Shown here: in pieces, positions 26,601-34,480 of the stretch
Position numbering within the stretch: the first letter of the stretch is position 1
How the letters are laid out: each line of letters starts with the position of its first letter
Origin: Ilumatobacteraceae bacterium
Lineage (GTDB): Bacteria > Actinomycetota > Acidimicrobiia > Acidimicrobiales > Ilumatobacteraceae
Reading direction: 5' to 3'
DNA: 51,239 nucleotides
Assembly (NCBI GenBank): GCA_025358075.1
Contig: JANYKU010000054.1
Location: forward strand, 1-51,239
Made by a program: the position numbers and the translations under genes
The notes under the pieces: model-generated
Databases searched by the model: none
The model's input: only the letters and a program-made list of their open reading frames with translations
Told to the model about the DNA's origin: nothing

Positions 26601-26716
26601 GTGCTCTGATCTACTGAGCACCGGGCTGCGGGACGGGCGGCCGGAACCGAAGCGGAAACGCTTCAAAAATCCCCCACCCCTGGGGAACGGAGGCGGGTTT
26701 CCGTTCCCCAGGGTGG
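26601..26716. other. Three stem-loops in a divergent intergenic region
   Basis: GTGCTC/GAGCAC (26601-26621); GAAGCG-GAAA-CGCTTC (26649-26664), a perfect stem with a GNRA tetraloop; and a 16-bp stem with one bulge (26673-26716). Read on the minus strand, the third stem is followed by ATTTTT, as in an intrinsic terminator. Both flanking promoters lie outside the structures, so they are not in the known leaders. They could be an unannotated small RNA, an operator, or a stop for antisense transcription. Confidence 0.5.
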
Positions 26717-26736
26717 AGGGCATCGCAGCGAGGTTC

Positions 26737-26742
26737 TACGAT
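26737..26742 (+). promoter_or_regulatory. Candidate leaderless -10 (TACGAT)
   Basis: TACGAT, six bases, then ATG 26749. This fixes the start of the HD-domain gene downstream of an in-frame GTG at 26713. Confidence 0.5.
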
Positions 26743-26748
26743 GAGCCG

Positions 26749-27375
26749 ATGACCAGCAACATCGCCGACCCAGAGCCGGCACGCAGCGTGGCGTTCACTC
26801 GGATGGCCGACGGGACTCGCGACGAGTACCAATACCTGTCCGGCCTGGAACACGAGTACATCTCCGAGCTTCCGCAACGGCTGGTCCAGGCCCTGCGCCG
26901 CCTCGATGAGGGCCTTGCCGGGTACCAGATCAGTCGGTACCAGCACTCGCTGCAAACGGCGACCCGGGCCATGCGCGATGGCGCCGACACCGAGATGATC
27001 GTTGCCGCGCTCATCCATGACATCGGCGACGACCTCTCGCCGGAGAACCACTCGCAGGTCGCCGCGGCGATCATCCGCCCATACGTTCGGGCCGAGGTCA
27101 CGTGGGTCGTCACCATGCACGGCATCTTCCAGATGAAGTACTACGCGCATCACATCGATCTCGATCCCGACCTGCGCGATGCGTACCTCGATCATCCGTG
27201 GTTCGAGAGTTGCGACAACTTCTGCTCACGATGGGATCAGGAGTCCTTCGACCCCGACTACCCGACGGAGCCGATCGAGACGTTCGAGCCGATGCTGCGC
27301 GAGATCTTCAGCCGCCATCCGTTCGACCCGGCGGTCGTGGGCGATGCCGACGCGCCGCAAGCGGCGCGCATGTGA
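26749..27375 (+). CDS. HD-domain metalloprotein, PhnZ-like ligand pattern (paralogue A)
   Basis: The 208-residue protein carries an HD domain with RYQHSLQTATRA (H66), AALIHDIGDDL (H90, D91), SPENHSQVAA (H101), TMHGIFQ (H124) and SRWDQESF (D163). This H-HD-H-H-D order with a C-terminal Asp in a WDQ motif, followed by a Phe-rich helix, resembles the mixed-valence diiron HD oxygenases (PhnZ, TmpB, myo-inositol oxygenase) more than HD phosphohydrolases. The Tyr/Glu pair that PhnZ uses in substrate binding is not obvious. The substrate is unknown. The paralogue at 36409 shares all these positions. The gene ends 7 bp before the opposing NlpC/P60 gene. Confidence 0.75.
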   Translation: MTSNIADPEPARSVAFTRMADGTRDEYQYLSGLEHEYISELPQRLVQALRRLDEGLAGYQISRYQHSLQTATRAMRDGADTEMIVAALIHDIGDDLSPENHSQVAAAIIRPYVRAEVTWVVTMHGIFQMKYYAHHIDLDPDLRDAYLDHPWFESCDNFCSRWDQESFDPDYPTEPIETFEPMLREIFSRHPFDPAVVGDADAPQAARM

Positions 27376-27382
27376 CTGACGC

Positions 27383-28465
27383 CTAGGGGACCAGGCGACG
27401 CACGCTGGCCAGCAGACCTTTCGGCGGGATCGGAGCCAGCCTGACCACGTCACCCGGGGCGGGGGCGTGAATCCAATGAGTGGCGTCGACGGCAATTCCG
27501 ACGTGGCTGATGGCCGTCGGGTCGCCATGCGTGGCCATGAAGACGAGGTCGCCGGCTTTGATCGAGTCGCCGCCCCAGATGTCGACCGCCGTGCCTGCGG
27601 TGGCCTGCGAGGCACTGTGGTGGATCAAGGGAATCCCGATCTGGGCGTAGGCCGCCATCGTCAGACCGGAGCAATCGAACGTGTCGGGCCCGGCGGTGAA
27701 GAAGCGGTAGGGCTTGCCGAGCTGGGCATAGGCATAGGCGACGACCACCGCGGCTGGGCCGGCAGTGGATTGGATGACTGGCGCGGCGGCAGCGGGTTCC
27801 ACGGCACCGGCCGGCATGGCCAGCTTGGCTCCCGGCAGGATGAGGCTTGCCGGCGTGAGCTTGTTGACGGCCAGTAGATCGGGGAGCTTGACGTTGTACG
27901 TCGCGGCGATGGCGGCCAGGAAGTCGCCGGCCTTGACCGTGTAGGTCAGGTTGCTGATCGCCTGCGCAACCGTTGTGGGCGCGACTGAAGTCGTGGCCGC
28001 AGCCTGGGGAGCCACGGCGGTCGCCGGCATGGTCAAGCTCCGTCCGGGCACGATCAGGCTCTGGACGGTGAGCTTGTTGACGGTGAGCAGATCGGCCAGG
28101 GTGACCTTGTAGAGCGCGGCGATGCCGAGCAGGAAGTCGCCCGACTTCACCGTGTACGCCAGGCTTCCGGCGATCGGGGCGGTAAGAGGCAGTGCACGAG
28201 GCGCGGTCGCGCCGGCGGGCAGCACCAGCTTGTCGCCCGGCATGATCAGGCTCTTGGCGGTCAGCTTGTTGGCGCTGAGCAGCACCGGCAGCGTCACGCC
28301 GACCTTTGCGGCGATCCCGGCGAGGAAGTCGCCGTTCTTGACCACGTACTCGTTCGGTGCGGCAGTGCCGGAACCGGCGGCAAGGGTCGGGACGGCCAGG
28401 GTCAGGGTGCTGAGTGAGATGGCTGAAAGGGACGCAGCCAGCAGCACTCGTTGAATCCGAGACAT
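27383..28465 (-). CDS. LysM3-NlpC/P60 cell-wall endopeptidase
   Basis: The 360-residue secreted protein has a Sec signal peptide (RVLLAASLSAISLSTLTLAVPTLA split by a hydrophobic core), three LysM repeats at about 40-83, 103-147 and 173-218 (each VKxGDFL to PGxxLxxP), a Pro/Ala linker and an NlpC/P60 domain. The catalytic Cys is C265 in FDCSGL, with H321 in ISHVGIA and H333 in HWIHAP. It should cleave peptidoglycan stem peptides at the cell surface. ATG 28465 gives a normal signal peptide; an in-frame TTG at 28522 would add 19 residues. Confidence 0.92.
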   Translation of the reverse strand: MSRIQRVLLAASLSAISLSTLTLAVPTLAAGSGTAAPNEYVVKNGDFLAGIAAKVGVTLPVLLSANKLTAKSLIMPGDKLVLPAGATAPRALPLTAPIAGSLAYTVKSGDFLLGIAALYKVTLADLLTVNKLTVQSLIVPGRSLTMPATAVAPQAAATTSVAPTTVAQAISNLTYTVKAGDFLAAIAATYNVKLPDLLAVNKLTPASLILPGAKLAMPAGAVEPAAAAPVIQSTAGPAAVVVAYAYAQLGKPYRFFTAGPDTFDCSGLTMAAYAQIGIPLIHHSASQATAGTAVDIWGGDSIKAGDLVFMATHGDPTAISHVGIAVDATHWIHAPAPGDVVRLAPIPPKGLLASVRRLVP

Positions 28466-28566
28466 GCCAATATGTCGGCAGAACGCGGCGGGATCTTTAC
28501 GAAATCTTGACAATTTTTTCAACGTAGCTGCTCACGGGCTCCGAGCGCGGTCGCCTCCCTGCTGCG

Positions 28567-30210
28567 TCAGTCGTCGCGGGGCGCCCGCCCGGCCAGGAAC
28601 TCGATCGATCGGGCGACGTTGGCGGCGACGAATCGCTCCAGTCGCGGCGAATCGAGGAGTCGGGCGGCGGCCTGCAGGGGCAGCATCGACCCACTGCGCT
28701 CGGCTTCCTTGGCCGCAGCACGGCTGGTCTTGATGCCGTGGGCGTAGACGATGAACGCCGACGCGTTGTCGAGCAATGCCTCGCGTTGCAGCGCCTGCCC
28801 GGCCTCGGTGACGGTGCCGCTGAACGAGCGGCCGTCGTCGCGTTCGGCCACGCGGGTGTGCCACTCGTGACGTCCGGTCCACTGGGCCAGAAAGGCGGTG
28901 AACAGCGCCAGGCGAACCGTGTCGGGACCCGGCGTCATGCGGTGATGCCAGCGCGCCGCACTCGCGTACGTCAGTCCATGGGTGATGTCGAGCCAGCCGA
29001 AGTCGTCGAGCAGCTCCCGCTCACCCGAGAGGTCGTAGCGCATCATCCGCTCCGCCACCGCCCGCACGACGACATCGAGCACGCCATCGACACCTGCGCC
29101 GGTTTCCATTGATCGAGCCACCGCCGGAACGATCGCTTTGCGGTCGTTGCCGAGCAAGGTGGCCAACAGCGAACCGTCGTCGCTCCACGTCCCGTCGACG
29201 GGACGTGCCGCCAGGGCGTCGAGATCGGTGCCGGCAAGTGCCCGCATGAACGGACGCGTGTACGGCAGCACGTCCTCGCGCGTGCCGTAGACGATCGTCG
29301 GCACCAAGTAGGGCAGCACGGTGTCGGCGCGATGCCAGCCGATCATCTCGAGCAGCTCGAACGCCTTCTGGCAGTAGATGGCACCGTGCCCGTACGACAG
29401 CAGGTGGTCGCTCGCCACGGCCGTGAACCATGGCTGCACGTCGGTCGCCGTGTAGCCGGCTTCGATCGCGGCGCGGACCAACGCCTGGGCGCGCTCGAGC
29501 TGCTCTGACTCGACCGCGGCGCGGAAGGCCTGCAGCGGGTCTTGCGGCAATCGAGCGACAGGGTCGGGCAGTGGGTTGACGGCCCGATCGCGTTCGGTCT
29601 CGGCAATGCCGGCGATCGCCTGCACGATCGGAAGGGCGCGCTGGTCGCCCTCGTAGAGATCGACCATCGCCAGACAATCGGTGGCGGAGGCGATCGAATG
29701 GCCCCATCCGAACTCCGCCCGCGGCGCGCCGTGATTGACCGCCTCCCAGACGAGCTCGCCGGGGTTGGTGTCGGCCTGTAGCAAGCGCACCACGTCGCGG
29801 CTGACCTGACCGATGTAGTCCCGTTCCACTCCACGGCGCAAGCTGGCCAGCAGCCGCGGGCGAACCGCTTCGATGTCGGGCCGGCGCAACGAGACCTTCA
29901 CCGTGCCGTCGCTGTCGACGGTTGCCTGGTGGGTGTTGATGTTCTCCTCGCCGACGACACATTCGCCGTCGTCGACGCGGAACTTCCAATTGTGCCAGGC
30001 GCAGGTGATGAGGTTGCCGTCGAGCGATCCCTGCGTCATTCCGTACCCCTCGTGAGGGCAAGCGTGGTCCAACGCGAACACCCCGTGCAAGGTTCTCACC
30101 AGGCACAGTCGATGGTCGTCGACCCGGACCATCTTCATCGAGCCAACCGGCAAGTCGTCGAGGTGGGCCACAGCGACGGCGCTGTCAGCGGCTACGGGGG
30201 AGGCGTTCAT
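28567..30210 (-). CDS. Rieske [2Fe-2S] protein fused to a large His-containing helical domain
   Basis: A 547-residue protein. Residues about 10-110 form a Rieske ferredoxin-like domain with C51-x-H53 (ACPHEG) and C70-x2-H73 (CAWHNW), all four cluster ligands present. The remaining about 430 residues look all-helical with recurrent His: H160, H171 (GWGHS), H269 and H275 (SDHLLSYGHG), H411 (DITHGLTYA), H448 and H451. These positions recall questin-oxidase-like proteins, but that assignment is tentative. It is not a ring-hydroxylating oxygenase alpha subunit, since that catalytic domain is not recognisable. The promoter is a MerR-type element controlled by the divergent soxR, giving a leaderless mRNA. 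Confidence 0.75.
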   Translation of the reverse strand: MNASPVAADSAVAVAHLDDLPVGSMKMVRVDDHRLCLVRTLHGVFALDHACPHEGYGMTQGSLDGNLITCAWHNWKFRVDDGECVVGEENINTHQATVDSDGTVKVSLRRPDIEAVRPRLLASLRRGVERDYIGQVSRDVVRLLQADTNPGELVWEAVNHGAPRAEFGWGHSIASATDCLAMVDLYEGDQRALPIVQAIAGIAETERDRAVNPLPDPVARLPQDPLQAFRAAVESEQLERAQALVRAAIEAGYTATDVQPWFTAVASDHLLSYGHGAIYCQKAFELLEMIGWHRADTVLPYLVPTIVYGTREDVLPYTRPFMRALAGTDLDALAARPVDGTWSDDGSLLATLLGNDRKAIVPAVARSMETGAGVDGVLDVVVRAVAERMMRYDLSGERELLDDFGWLDITHGLTYASAARWHHRMTPGPDTVRLALFTAFLAQWTGRHEWHTRVAERDDGRSFSGTVTEAGQALQREALLDNASAFIVYAHGIKTSRAAAKEAERSGSMLPLQAAARLLDSPRLERFVAANVARSIEFLAGRAPRDD

Positions 30211-30218
30211 GGGGCGTC

Positions 30219-30249
30219 ACGGTAGAACTTGAACCATGGTTGAAGTCAA
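30219..30249 (-). promoter_or_regulatory. SoxR-type promoter with operator dyad
   Basis: On the minus strand, TTGACT (-35, 30244-30249) and TACCGT (-10, 30219-30224) are separated by 19 bp, the long spacer typical of MerR-family activation. A near-perfect dyad (30227-30246, core TTGAACCATGGTTGAA) fills the spacer. The Rieske ATG is 8 bases after the -10, so its mRNA should be leaderless. The dyad also covers the soxR start codon. Confidence 0.75.
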
Positions 30250-30685
30250 GCGGTTCTCCGTGGGCGAGTTGGCTGACCGCGCCGGCGTGGCCACGTCTGC
30301 GCTGCGGTTCTACGAGGCTCACGGCTTGATCCGATCCGAGCGGAATGACTCCGGTCATCGTCGCTATCGCCCCGATGTGCTCCGGCGTGTCGCCTTCATC
30401 CGCGTGGCCCAGCGCATCGGCCTGTCGCTCGACGAGATTGGCCGGGCACTCGACTCGCTGCCGTCGCAGCGAACACCGACTCGCGGTGACTGGAACGAGC
30501 TGTCGAGTCGGTGGTTGCCGCGGATCGACGAACAGATCGCCGAGTTGGAGCTTCTTCGCGACCGCCTCGACGGATGTATCGGCTGCGGCTGCCTGTCGCT
30601 CGATACGTGTGAGCTGTACAACCTCGGCGACCGGGCAGCCCGGCGAGGATCCGGTGCTCGCTACCTGCTCGGCGACCCGATGTGA
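30236..30685 (+). CDS. soxR: SoxR, redox-sensing MerR-family regulator
   Basis: The 149-residue protein has the MerR HTH (FSVGELADRAGVATSALRFYEAHGL), a dimerisation helix and the SoxR-specific cluster motif C114-x2-C117-x-C119-x5-C125 (CIGCGCLSLDTC), giving a [2Fe-2S] sensor. Actinobacterial SoxR responds to redox-cycling compounds and controls small sets of oxidoreductase or monooxygenase genes. Here it is divergent from the Rieske gene by 25 bp. Start at ATG 30236, which lies inside its own predicted operator, so autoregulation is likely. Confidence 0.95.
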   Translation: MVEVKRFSVGELADRAGVATSALRFYEAHGLIRSERNDSGHRRYRPDVLRRVAFIRVAQRIGLSLDEIGRALDSLPSQRTPTRGDWNELSSRWLPRIDEQIAELELLRDRLDGCIGCGCLSLDTCELYNLGDRAARRGSGARYLLGDPM

Positions 30686-30984
30686 GGCCCCCCTTGGGCT
30701 GACGGCGTGATATTCCTCAAGTTCCGCTCCCTACGAGCATGACCGAGCAGCATCCGCTCGGTCAGCTGGAAACGACGAGACACCTTGCGGACCCGATCCT
30801 CCATCAGGGCAATCGGGGTGGGCTCGTCCAGCCCATGCTGGCGCCGATTCGGGCCGCCGGCGCCCATTTCGGCACCCGCGATCGTCCTAAGCCCCGATCC
30901 GAACTGCCGCTCAGTGTTGCTCGACCGCACGCCTGCGATGGGGCACGATGTTTCGGTGTTAGCCGTCGATCGAGTGGTGCGCTG
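30686..30984. other. Intergenic region with one perfect hairpin
   Basis: The 299-bp gap between soxR and the small membrane protein shows no recognisable gene. A 9-bp perfect inverted repeat (TGACCGAGC/GCTCGGTCA, 30740-30764, 7-base loop) is the only clear structure, without a U-tract. An in-frame ATG at 30739 would extend the next gene by 82 codons, but the extension looks non-coding (Arg/Pro/His-rich, no domain). Confidence 0.45.
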
Positions 30985-31287
30985 ATGGCGAAGCGCAGTG
31001 TCCTCGGTTGGTTCGATCGCGGCAATCAGAGAGCGATGAACTATGTGCGATCTCGACCGGACTCGGGCCTCAAGGCGTTGCCGTATGCGAAGTCTGACTC
31101 GGCACGTCGCACAGCCGTAGTGGTCTTCGTGATCGTTGCTCTGATAGCAGCGATCTTCGGTTGGCTACCCGGTTTGGTCGCGTTGCTTGTCGCGTCACCA
31201 TTGCTCTGGCGACTCGAGCATCATTTCTTCTTCGGTCACCGTGACACGGACGGCGATCCATCCAGCCAGGACAAAGCAAGCGAGTGA
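30985..31287 (+). CDS. Small two-helix membrane protein
   Basis: A 100-residue protein with a charged N-terminus (FDRGNQRAMNYVRSRPDSG), two adjacent hydrophobic helices (AVVVFVIVALIAAIFGW and LPGLVALLVASPLLW) forming a hairpin, then a polar tail (HHFFFGHRDTDGD). No family assigned. Start taken at ATG 30985, where membrane-protein composition begins. Confidence 0.5.
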   Translation: MAKRSVLGWFDRGNQRAMNYVRSRPDSGLKALPYAKSDSARRTAVVVFVIVALIAAIFGWLPGLVALLVASPLLWRLEHHFFFGHRDTDGDPSSQDKASE

Positions 31288-31401
31288 CGGCGCGACCTCT
31301 CGGTCAGGCACCCACCCAGATCTGCTCTGCGTGCTGCTGTTGATGGACTCGGCAGCCTTCGTCGGGCGGCAGCCGTGAGAAGCCTTCGACGTTTTGTCAG
31401 C

Positions 31402-31923
31402 TCAGGCACCGCCCGACCACTCGCGTCGCAGTAGTCCGTAGATCATCGTGTCGTGACGCGAGCCATCGCGACCTTTCCATGCTTCCCGAAGCACCCCTTC
31501 GCGGTGATAGCCACACCGCTCCAAGATGGCGATCATCGCAGCGTTGTCGCTCCGCGTGGTGGCTTCGATGCGATGCAGCACCGGGTACTCGACAAAGAGA
31601 TAGTCGGACAACCAGTTCACGGCTGCGGTGCCAAACCCCTGTCTGCGATGCCCACTCGCAATCGGTACGTCGAAGAGTGGACTTCCGTCCTCGACATCAT
31701 CGAGGTCGAGCAGCCGGACAAGTCCGACGACAGTAGCGGCGTCGCGAATCCAGAACGATCGCGTTTCAGCGTTCGAGATACTGATGGCCTCCGCCTCCGC
31801 GACCGAAAGCCGGGCGGCACCGTGAAACGGCCAGTCACTGCCGCTGAGGAAGGCGACGATCGCGCTGGTCTCAGCCGTACTGACACGCTCGAACGTCAAC
31901 CCCACCGACGCAGTTTCTGACAC
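31402..31923 (-). CDS. GNAT-family N-acetyltransferase (RimJ/RimL-like)
   Basis: The protein (173 residues from GTG 31923) has the GNAT core: RRQGFGTAAVNWLSDYLF for acetyl-CoA binding (QGFGTAA is a Q/RxxGxG/A motif), then HRIEATTRSDNAAMIAILERCGYHREGVLREAW, typical of the RimJ/RimL acetyltransferases acting on protein N-termini or small molecules. The start is uncertain: the longest frame begins at a TTG (31968) that lies against a repeat copy, while GTG codons at 31923 and 31905 are alternatives just before LTFERVS. Confidence 0.75.
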   Translation of the reverse strand: MSETASVGLTFERVSTAETSAIVAFLSGSDWPFHGAARLSVAEAEAISISNAETRSFWIRDAATVVGLVRLLDLDDVEDGSPLFDVPIASGHRRQGFGTAAVNWLSDYLFVEYPVLHRIEATTRSDNAAMIAILERCGYHREGVLREAWKGRDGSRHDTMIYGLLRREWSGGA

Positions 31924-31950
31924 CGCCGGAGCCGGCAGTTCGGCCCACCC

Positions 31951-32114
31951 AGGAGATCTGGGCGCCAACAGGCGAGCATCGTCGCTGCTCGAATCCGACG
32001 AATGGCGCCCAGATCCTGGCCTGGATTGCCCTCGCCCGTGTGACCTCGGAATCTGGGTGCCACTCAGTTGGTATGAGCTGCGTTCACAGGACGAGCGTGG
32101 CGCCCAGATCTCGG
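31951..32114. repeat. Four alternating copies of a 17-bp repeat (TGGCGCCCAGATC core)
   Basis: Copies at 31951-31967 (-), 32003-32019 (+), 32045-32063 (-, degenerate) and 32098-32114 (+) share TGGCGCCCAGATCTCC-like sequence. In order -,+,-,+ they make two inverted-repeat pairs. A further CCCAGATCT match lies on the other side of the GNAT gene (31315-31323). The rest of the intergenic region to 32246 shows no gene. Confidence 0.65.
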
Positions 32115-32246
32115 GCGCCTCTTCGATCAGTGGACGCGTATCGAACTAATGGGAGCCCGTTCGGAGCTTGTCGTAGCCCTCCTGTAAGGGATCTCGGCCG
32201 GTTGCAGACTTGCGATCATCACACCGTCAACCGAAGGGGGGAGGGC

Positions 32247-33458
32247 TCACGCTGCCACCGTCGCGAGGCCGGCGCCCATCAGATCGACGAAGTTGTCGCG
32301 GTAGAACGCGCCCCGAGCAGCGTCTGATGTGTTCGACAGGCTGGCCTCGAACCGCTCGATCGGTCGGCGGCCGCCCTCGACGTGTGGGTAGTCGGATGAG
32401 AACAGGCAGACCTCCGGGCCCGCCTGATCGATGATCCAGCCGACGTCCTCGGTCGGATACGGCGTGAAACGCATCTGCCGCCGGACGTACTCCGACGGTC
32501 GCATCGACAATGACCGCAGGCGTTCCTCGTGCCGAGAGAACGCATCGAACGCGGCCTCCATCTGCCGCATCCACGACGGCACCCACACTGCGCCTTGCTC
32601 GATGACGCCGACCCGAAGGTCGGGGAAGCGATCGAAGACACCGTCGAACAGCATTGTTGCCAGTGTTTGTGCGGGTGGAACCGGGATGCCCATGTAGTCG
32701 ACCGAGCGGAAGTTCTCGTCACCACCGTGGAAGTCGGGTGGGACTGGCAACCCGTTGTTGAAGTAGTTGGGATCGATCAGCTGACCGGTGCCGCCGACGT
32801 GGAACACGACCGGCAGGCCGGCTTCGCTGGCCGCTGCCCACACGGGATCCAGGGCGACGTGGCTCGGCGAGTGTGTCGGCGGGCAGCCCGAGGCGACGAG
32901 CAATGCGGCCGCGCCCATCGAGATCGCCTCGGCGGCAAGCGCTCCGGCGCGATCGAGATCGGCCAGGGGCACGTACAGGCTGGGCAGCAGCCGGGGATCT
33001 GCCGAGCAGAAGTCGATCATTGCCCTGTTGTGGGCCCGCGCCGCACCAACCGCCAGGTCGAGGTCACCGGAGTGTTCCCACGCGCACAACCGGGTGTTGT
33101 GGAAGGTGTTGAAGATCAGTTGGCTGGCGAAGCCGAGCAGATCGAGGGCCCGGCCGCGGTCCGTTGCGATGAATGCTCCCGTCGCGGCGAAGTTCTTGCG
33201 GGCCATGATCTCTGCTGCTTCCGCGGCGAGGTAGTCGGACGATCGATGCCGAGTGGCGAGTCGGTCGAAGGCGGCATCGAGGTCGCGTAGCTGCTCGGCC
33301 GGATCGCCGGTCTGGCGAAGCTCGTTGACGCTGGAGTAGTCGAGCGAGGGGATCCGGTCGCGGATGCCCGCGTCGGCATGATCCCGCAACCAGTTCGGCG
33401 TCTCCATGACGTGGGCGTCGGCATCGTGCACGACTAGCCCGGTTGAGTTGTAGGCCAT
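32247..33458 (-). CDS. Amidohydrolase family 2 (PF04909-type) protein
   Basis: The 403-residue TIM-barrel metal hydrolase begins VVHDADAHVMETPNWL, the DxDxH-E start of the amidohydrolase-2 group, continues with a VVFHVGGTG segment (third metal His), VGVIEQGAVWVPSWMRQM and ends with the metal Asp in LFSSDYPHVEGG. The group includes decarboxylases and hydratases of aromatic acid breakdown. It follows the DMT transporter after a 4-bp gap, so the pair is cotranscribed and may couple transport with breakdown. Confidence 0.85.
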   Translation of the reverse strand: MAYNSTGLVVHDADAHVMETPNWLRDHADAGIRDRIPSLDYSSVNELRQTGDPAEQLRDLDAAFDRLATRHRSSDYLAAEAAEIMARKNFAATGAFIATDRGRALDLLGFASQLIFNTFHNTRLCAWEHSGDLDLAVGAARAHNRAMIDFCSADPRLLPSLYVPLADLDRAGALAAEAISMGAAALLVASGCPPTHSPSHVALDPVWAAASEAGLPVVFHVGGTGQLIDPNYFNNGLPVPPDFHGGDENFRSVDYMGIPVPPAQTLATMLFDGVFDRFPDLRVGVIEQGAVWVPSWMRQMEAAFDAFSRHEERLRSLSMRPSEYVRRQMRFTPYPTEDVGWIIDQAGPEVCLFSSDYPHVEGGRRPIERFEASLSNTSDAARGAFYRDNFVDLMGAGLATVAA

Positions 33459-33462
33459 CGCC

Positions 33463-34368
33463 TCAGTGTGGCACTTGCGCGGCCGGTCGCGCGATGCGCA
33501 CGACTGTTGTGCGCCCGATCGCGACGGAGCCGAGCACGACGACGATGGTGATCAGTGCGGCCTCGGACAGATGCTCGCCGAGCAGCGGCCAACCCCACAC
33601 CATCGAAAGGGCCGGTTGGGCCAGTTGCATCTGCCCCGCTTTGGCGATGCCTGCTCGAGCCAGCCCGGCATACCAGGCAAAGAAGCCGAGGAACATCGAG
33701 AACAGCGCGGTGTACCCGAAGGCCGCCCATTCCGGCAGGGTGGCGTGCAGGCCCGTGTGCGCGGCGGTGGCGATCGTGACGATCCAGGTCAGCGGCGCAC
33801 CGAGGACGAGCGCCCAGCAGATGACCTGCCATCCTCCGAGCTCTCTGGCCAACAAGGCGCCTTCGGCGTATCCCACCGCGGCAGCAAGGACGGCGAGGAT
33901 GAGCAGCACGTCGGCGGAGTGGAACGTGCCACCACCTTCGTGGACCACGTAGCCGGCGACGGCGGCAAAGCCGACCGCGCTGCAGGTCCAGTACGTCATC
34001 GATGGCCGTTCGCCGGCGCGCAGCACGGCGAGCCCCGCCGTGGCCAGCGGCAGCAATCCGTTGACCACCGAGCCGTGGAGGCTCGCTGTGTGTCGCAACG
34101 CATAGGCGATGAGGATGGGGAATCCGAAGATCACGCCACCGACGACCGGAACCAGCCGCCACACCTGGGCGCGAGTAGGTCGGGGTGGCTTGACGATCAA
34201 CAGAGCAGCGCCGGCGAAGATGCTGGCGACAGCGGCGCGTCCGACGGCTGCCACCATCGGGTCGAGCCCGCGGACGGCGATCTTGGTCAACGGGATGCTG
34301 AAGCTGAACGCCAACACCCCGAGGCCCGCCAGCACCAATCCCACTCGAGGAGAGAGTACAGATCGCAC
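33463..34368 (-). CDS. EamA/DMT-family transporter
   Basis: A 301-residue membrane protein with ten hydrophobic segments in two EamA repeats, the second ending with SMVWGWPLLGEHLSEAALITIVVVLGS, the usual DMT signature. Such proteins export or exchange metabolites. Substrate unknown. Start is GTG 34368. Upstream of the amidohydrolase gene in the same unit; divergent from dinB across 124 bp containing the LexA box. Confidence 0.88.
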   Translation of the reverse strand: MRSVLSPRVGLVLAGLGVLAFSFSIPLTKIAVRGLDPMVAAVGRAAVASIFAGAALLIVKPPRPTRAQVWRLVPVVGGVIFGFPILIAYALRHTASLHGSVVNGLLPLATAGLAVLRAGERPSMTYWTCSAVGFAAVAGYVVHEGGGTFHSADVLLILAVLAAAVGYAEGALLARELGGWQVICWALVLGAPLTWIVTIATAAHTGLHATLPEWAAFGYTALFSMFLGFFAWYAGLARAGIAKAGQMQLAQPALSMVWGWPLLGEHLSEAALITIVVVLGSVAIGRTTVVRIARPAAQVPH

Positions 34369-34464
34369 TTGTTACAAGCCGCTGGTTATTCGCGGCGCGG
34401 CGGCCGCCCCATGCCTGCCCGTGAGCTGTCCGCCCGTCAGCTCGTGACGTACCGATGCCAGAAG

Positions 34465-34478
34465 CGAACAGGTGTTCG
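34465..34478. promoter_or_regulatory. LexA (SOS) box CGAACAGGTGTTCG
   Basis: The sequence fits the actinobacterial/Gram-positive LexA operator GAAC-N4-GTTC. It lies two bases before the dinB -10, so bound LexA should block that promoter. Confidence 0.85.
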
Positions 34479-34480
34479 AC

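Noticed and set aside
26713..26748. GTG 26713 as start of HD protein A
   Set aside because: It lies inside the terminator-like stem and the added residues are not shared with paralogue B. A -10 exactly six bases before ATG 26749 favours the later start.
28466..28566. A c-di-AMP (ydaO) riboswitch ahead of the LysM/NlpC gene
   Set aside because: Such riboswitches are common before cell-wall hydrolases in actinobacteria, but the gap is only 101 bp and I see none of the conserved elements.
30739..30984. An 82-codon N-terminal extension of the small membrane protein
   Set aside because: The composition (Arg, Pro, His, no hydrophobic pattern) does not look coding, and a normal membrane protein begins at ATG 30985.
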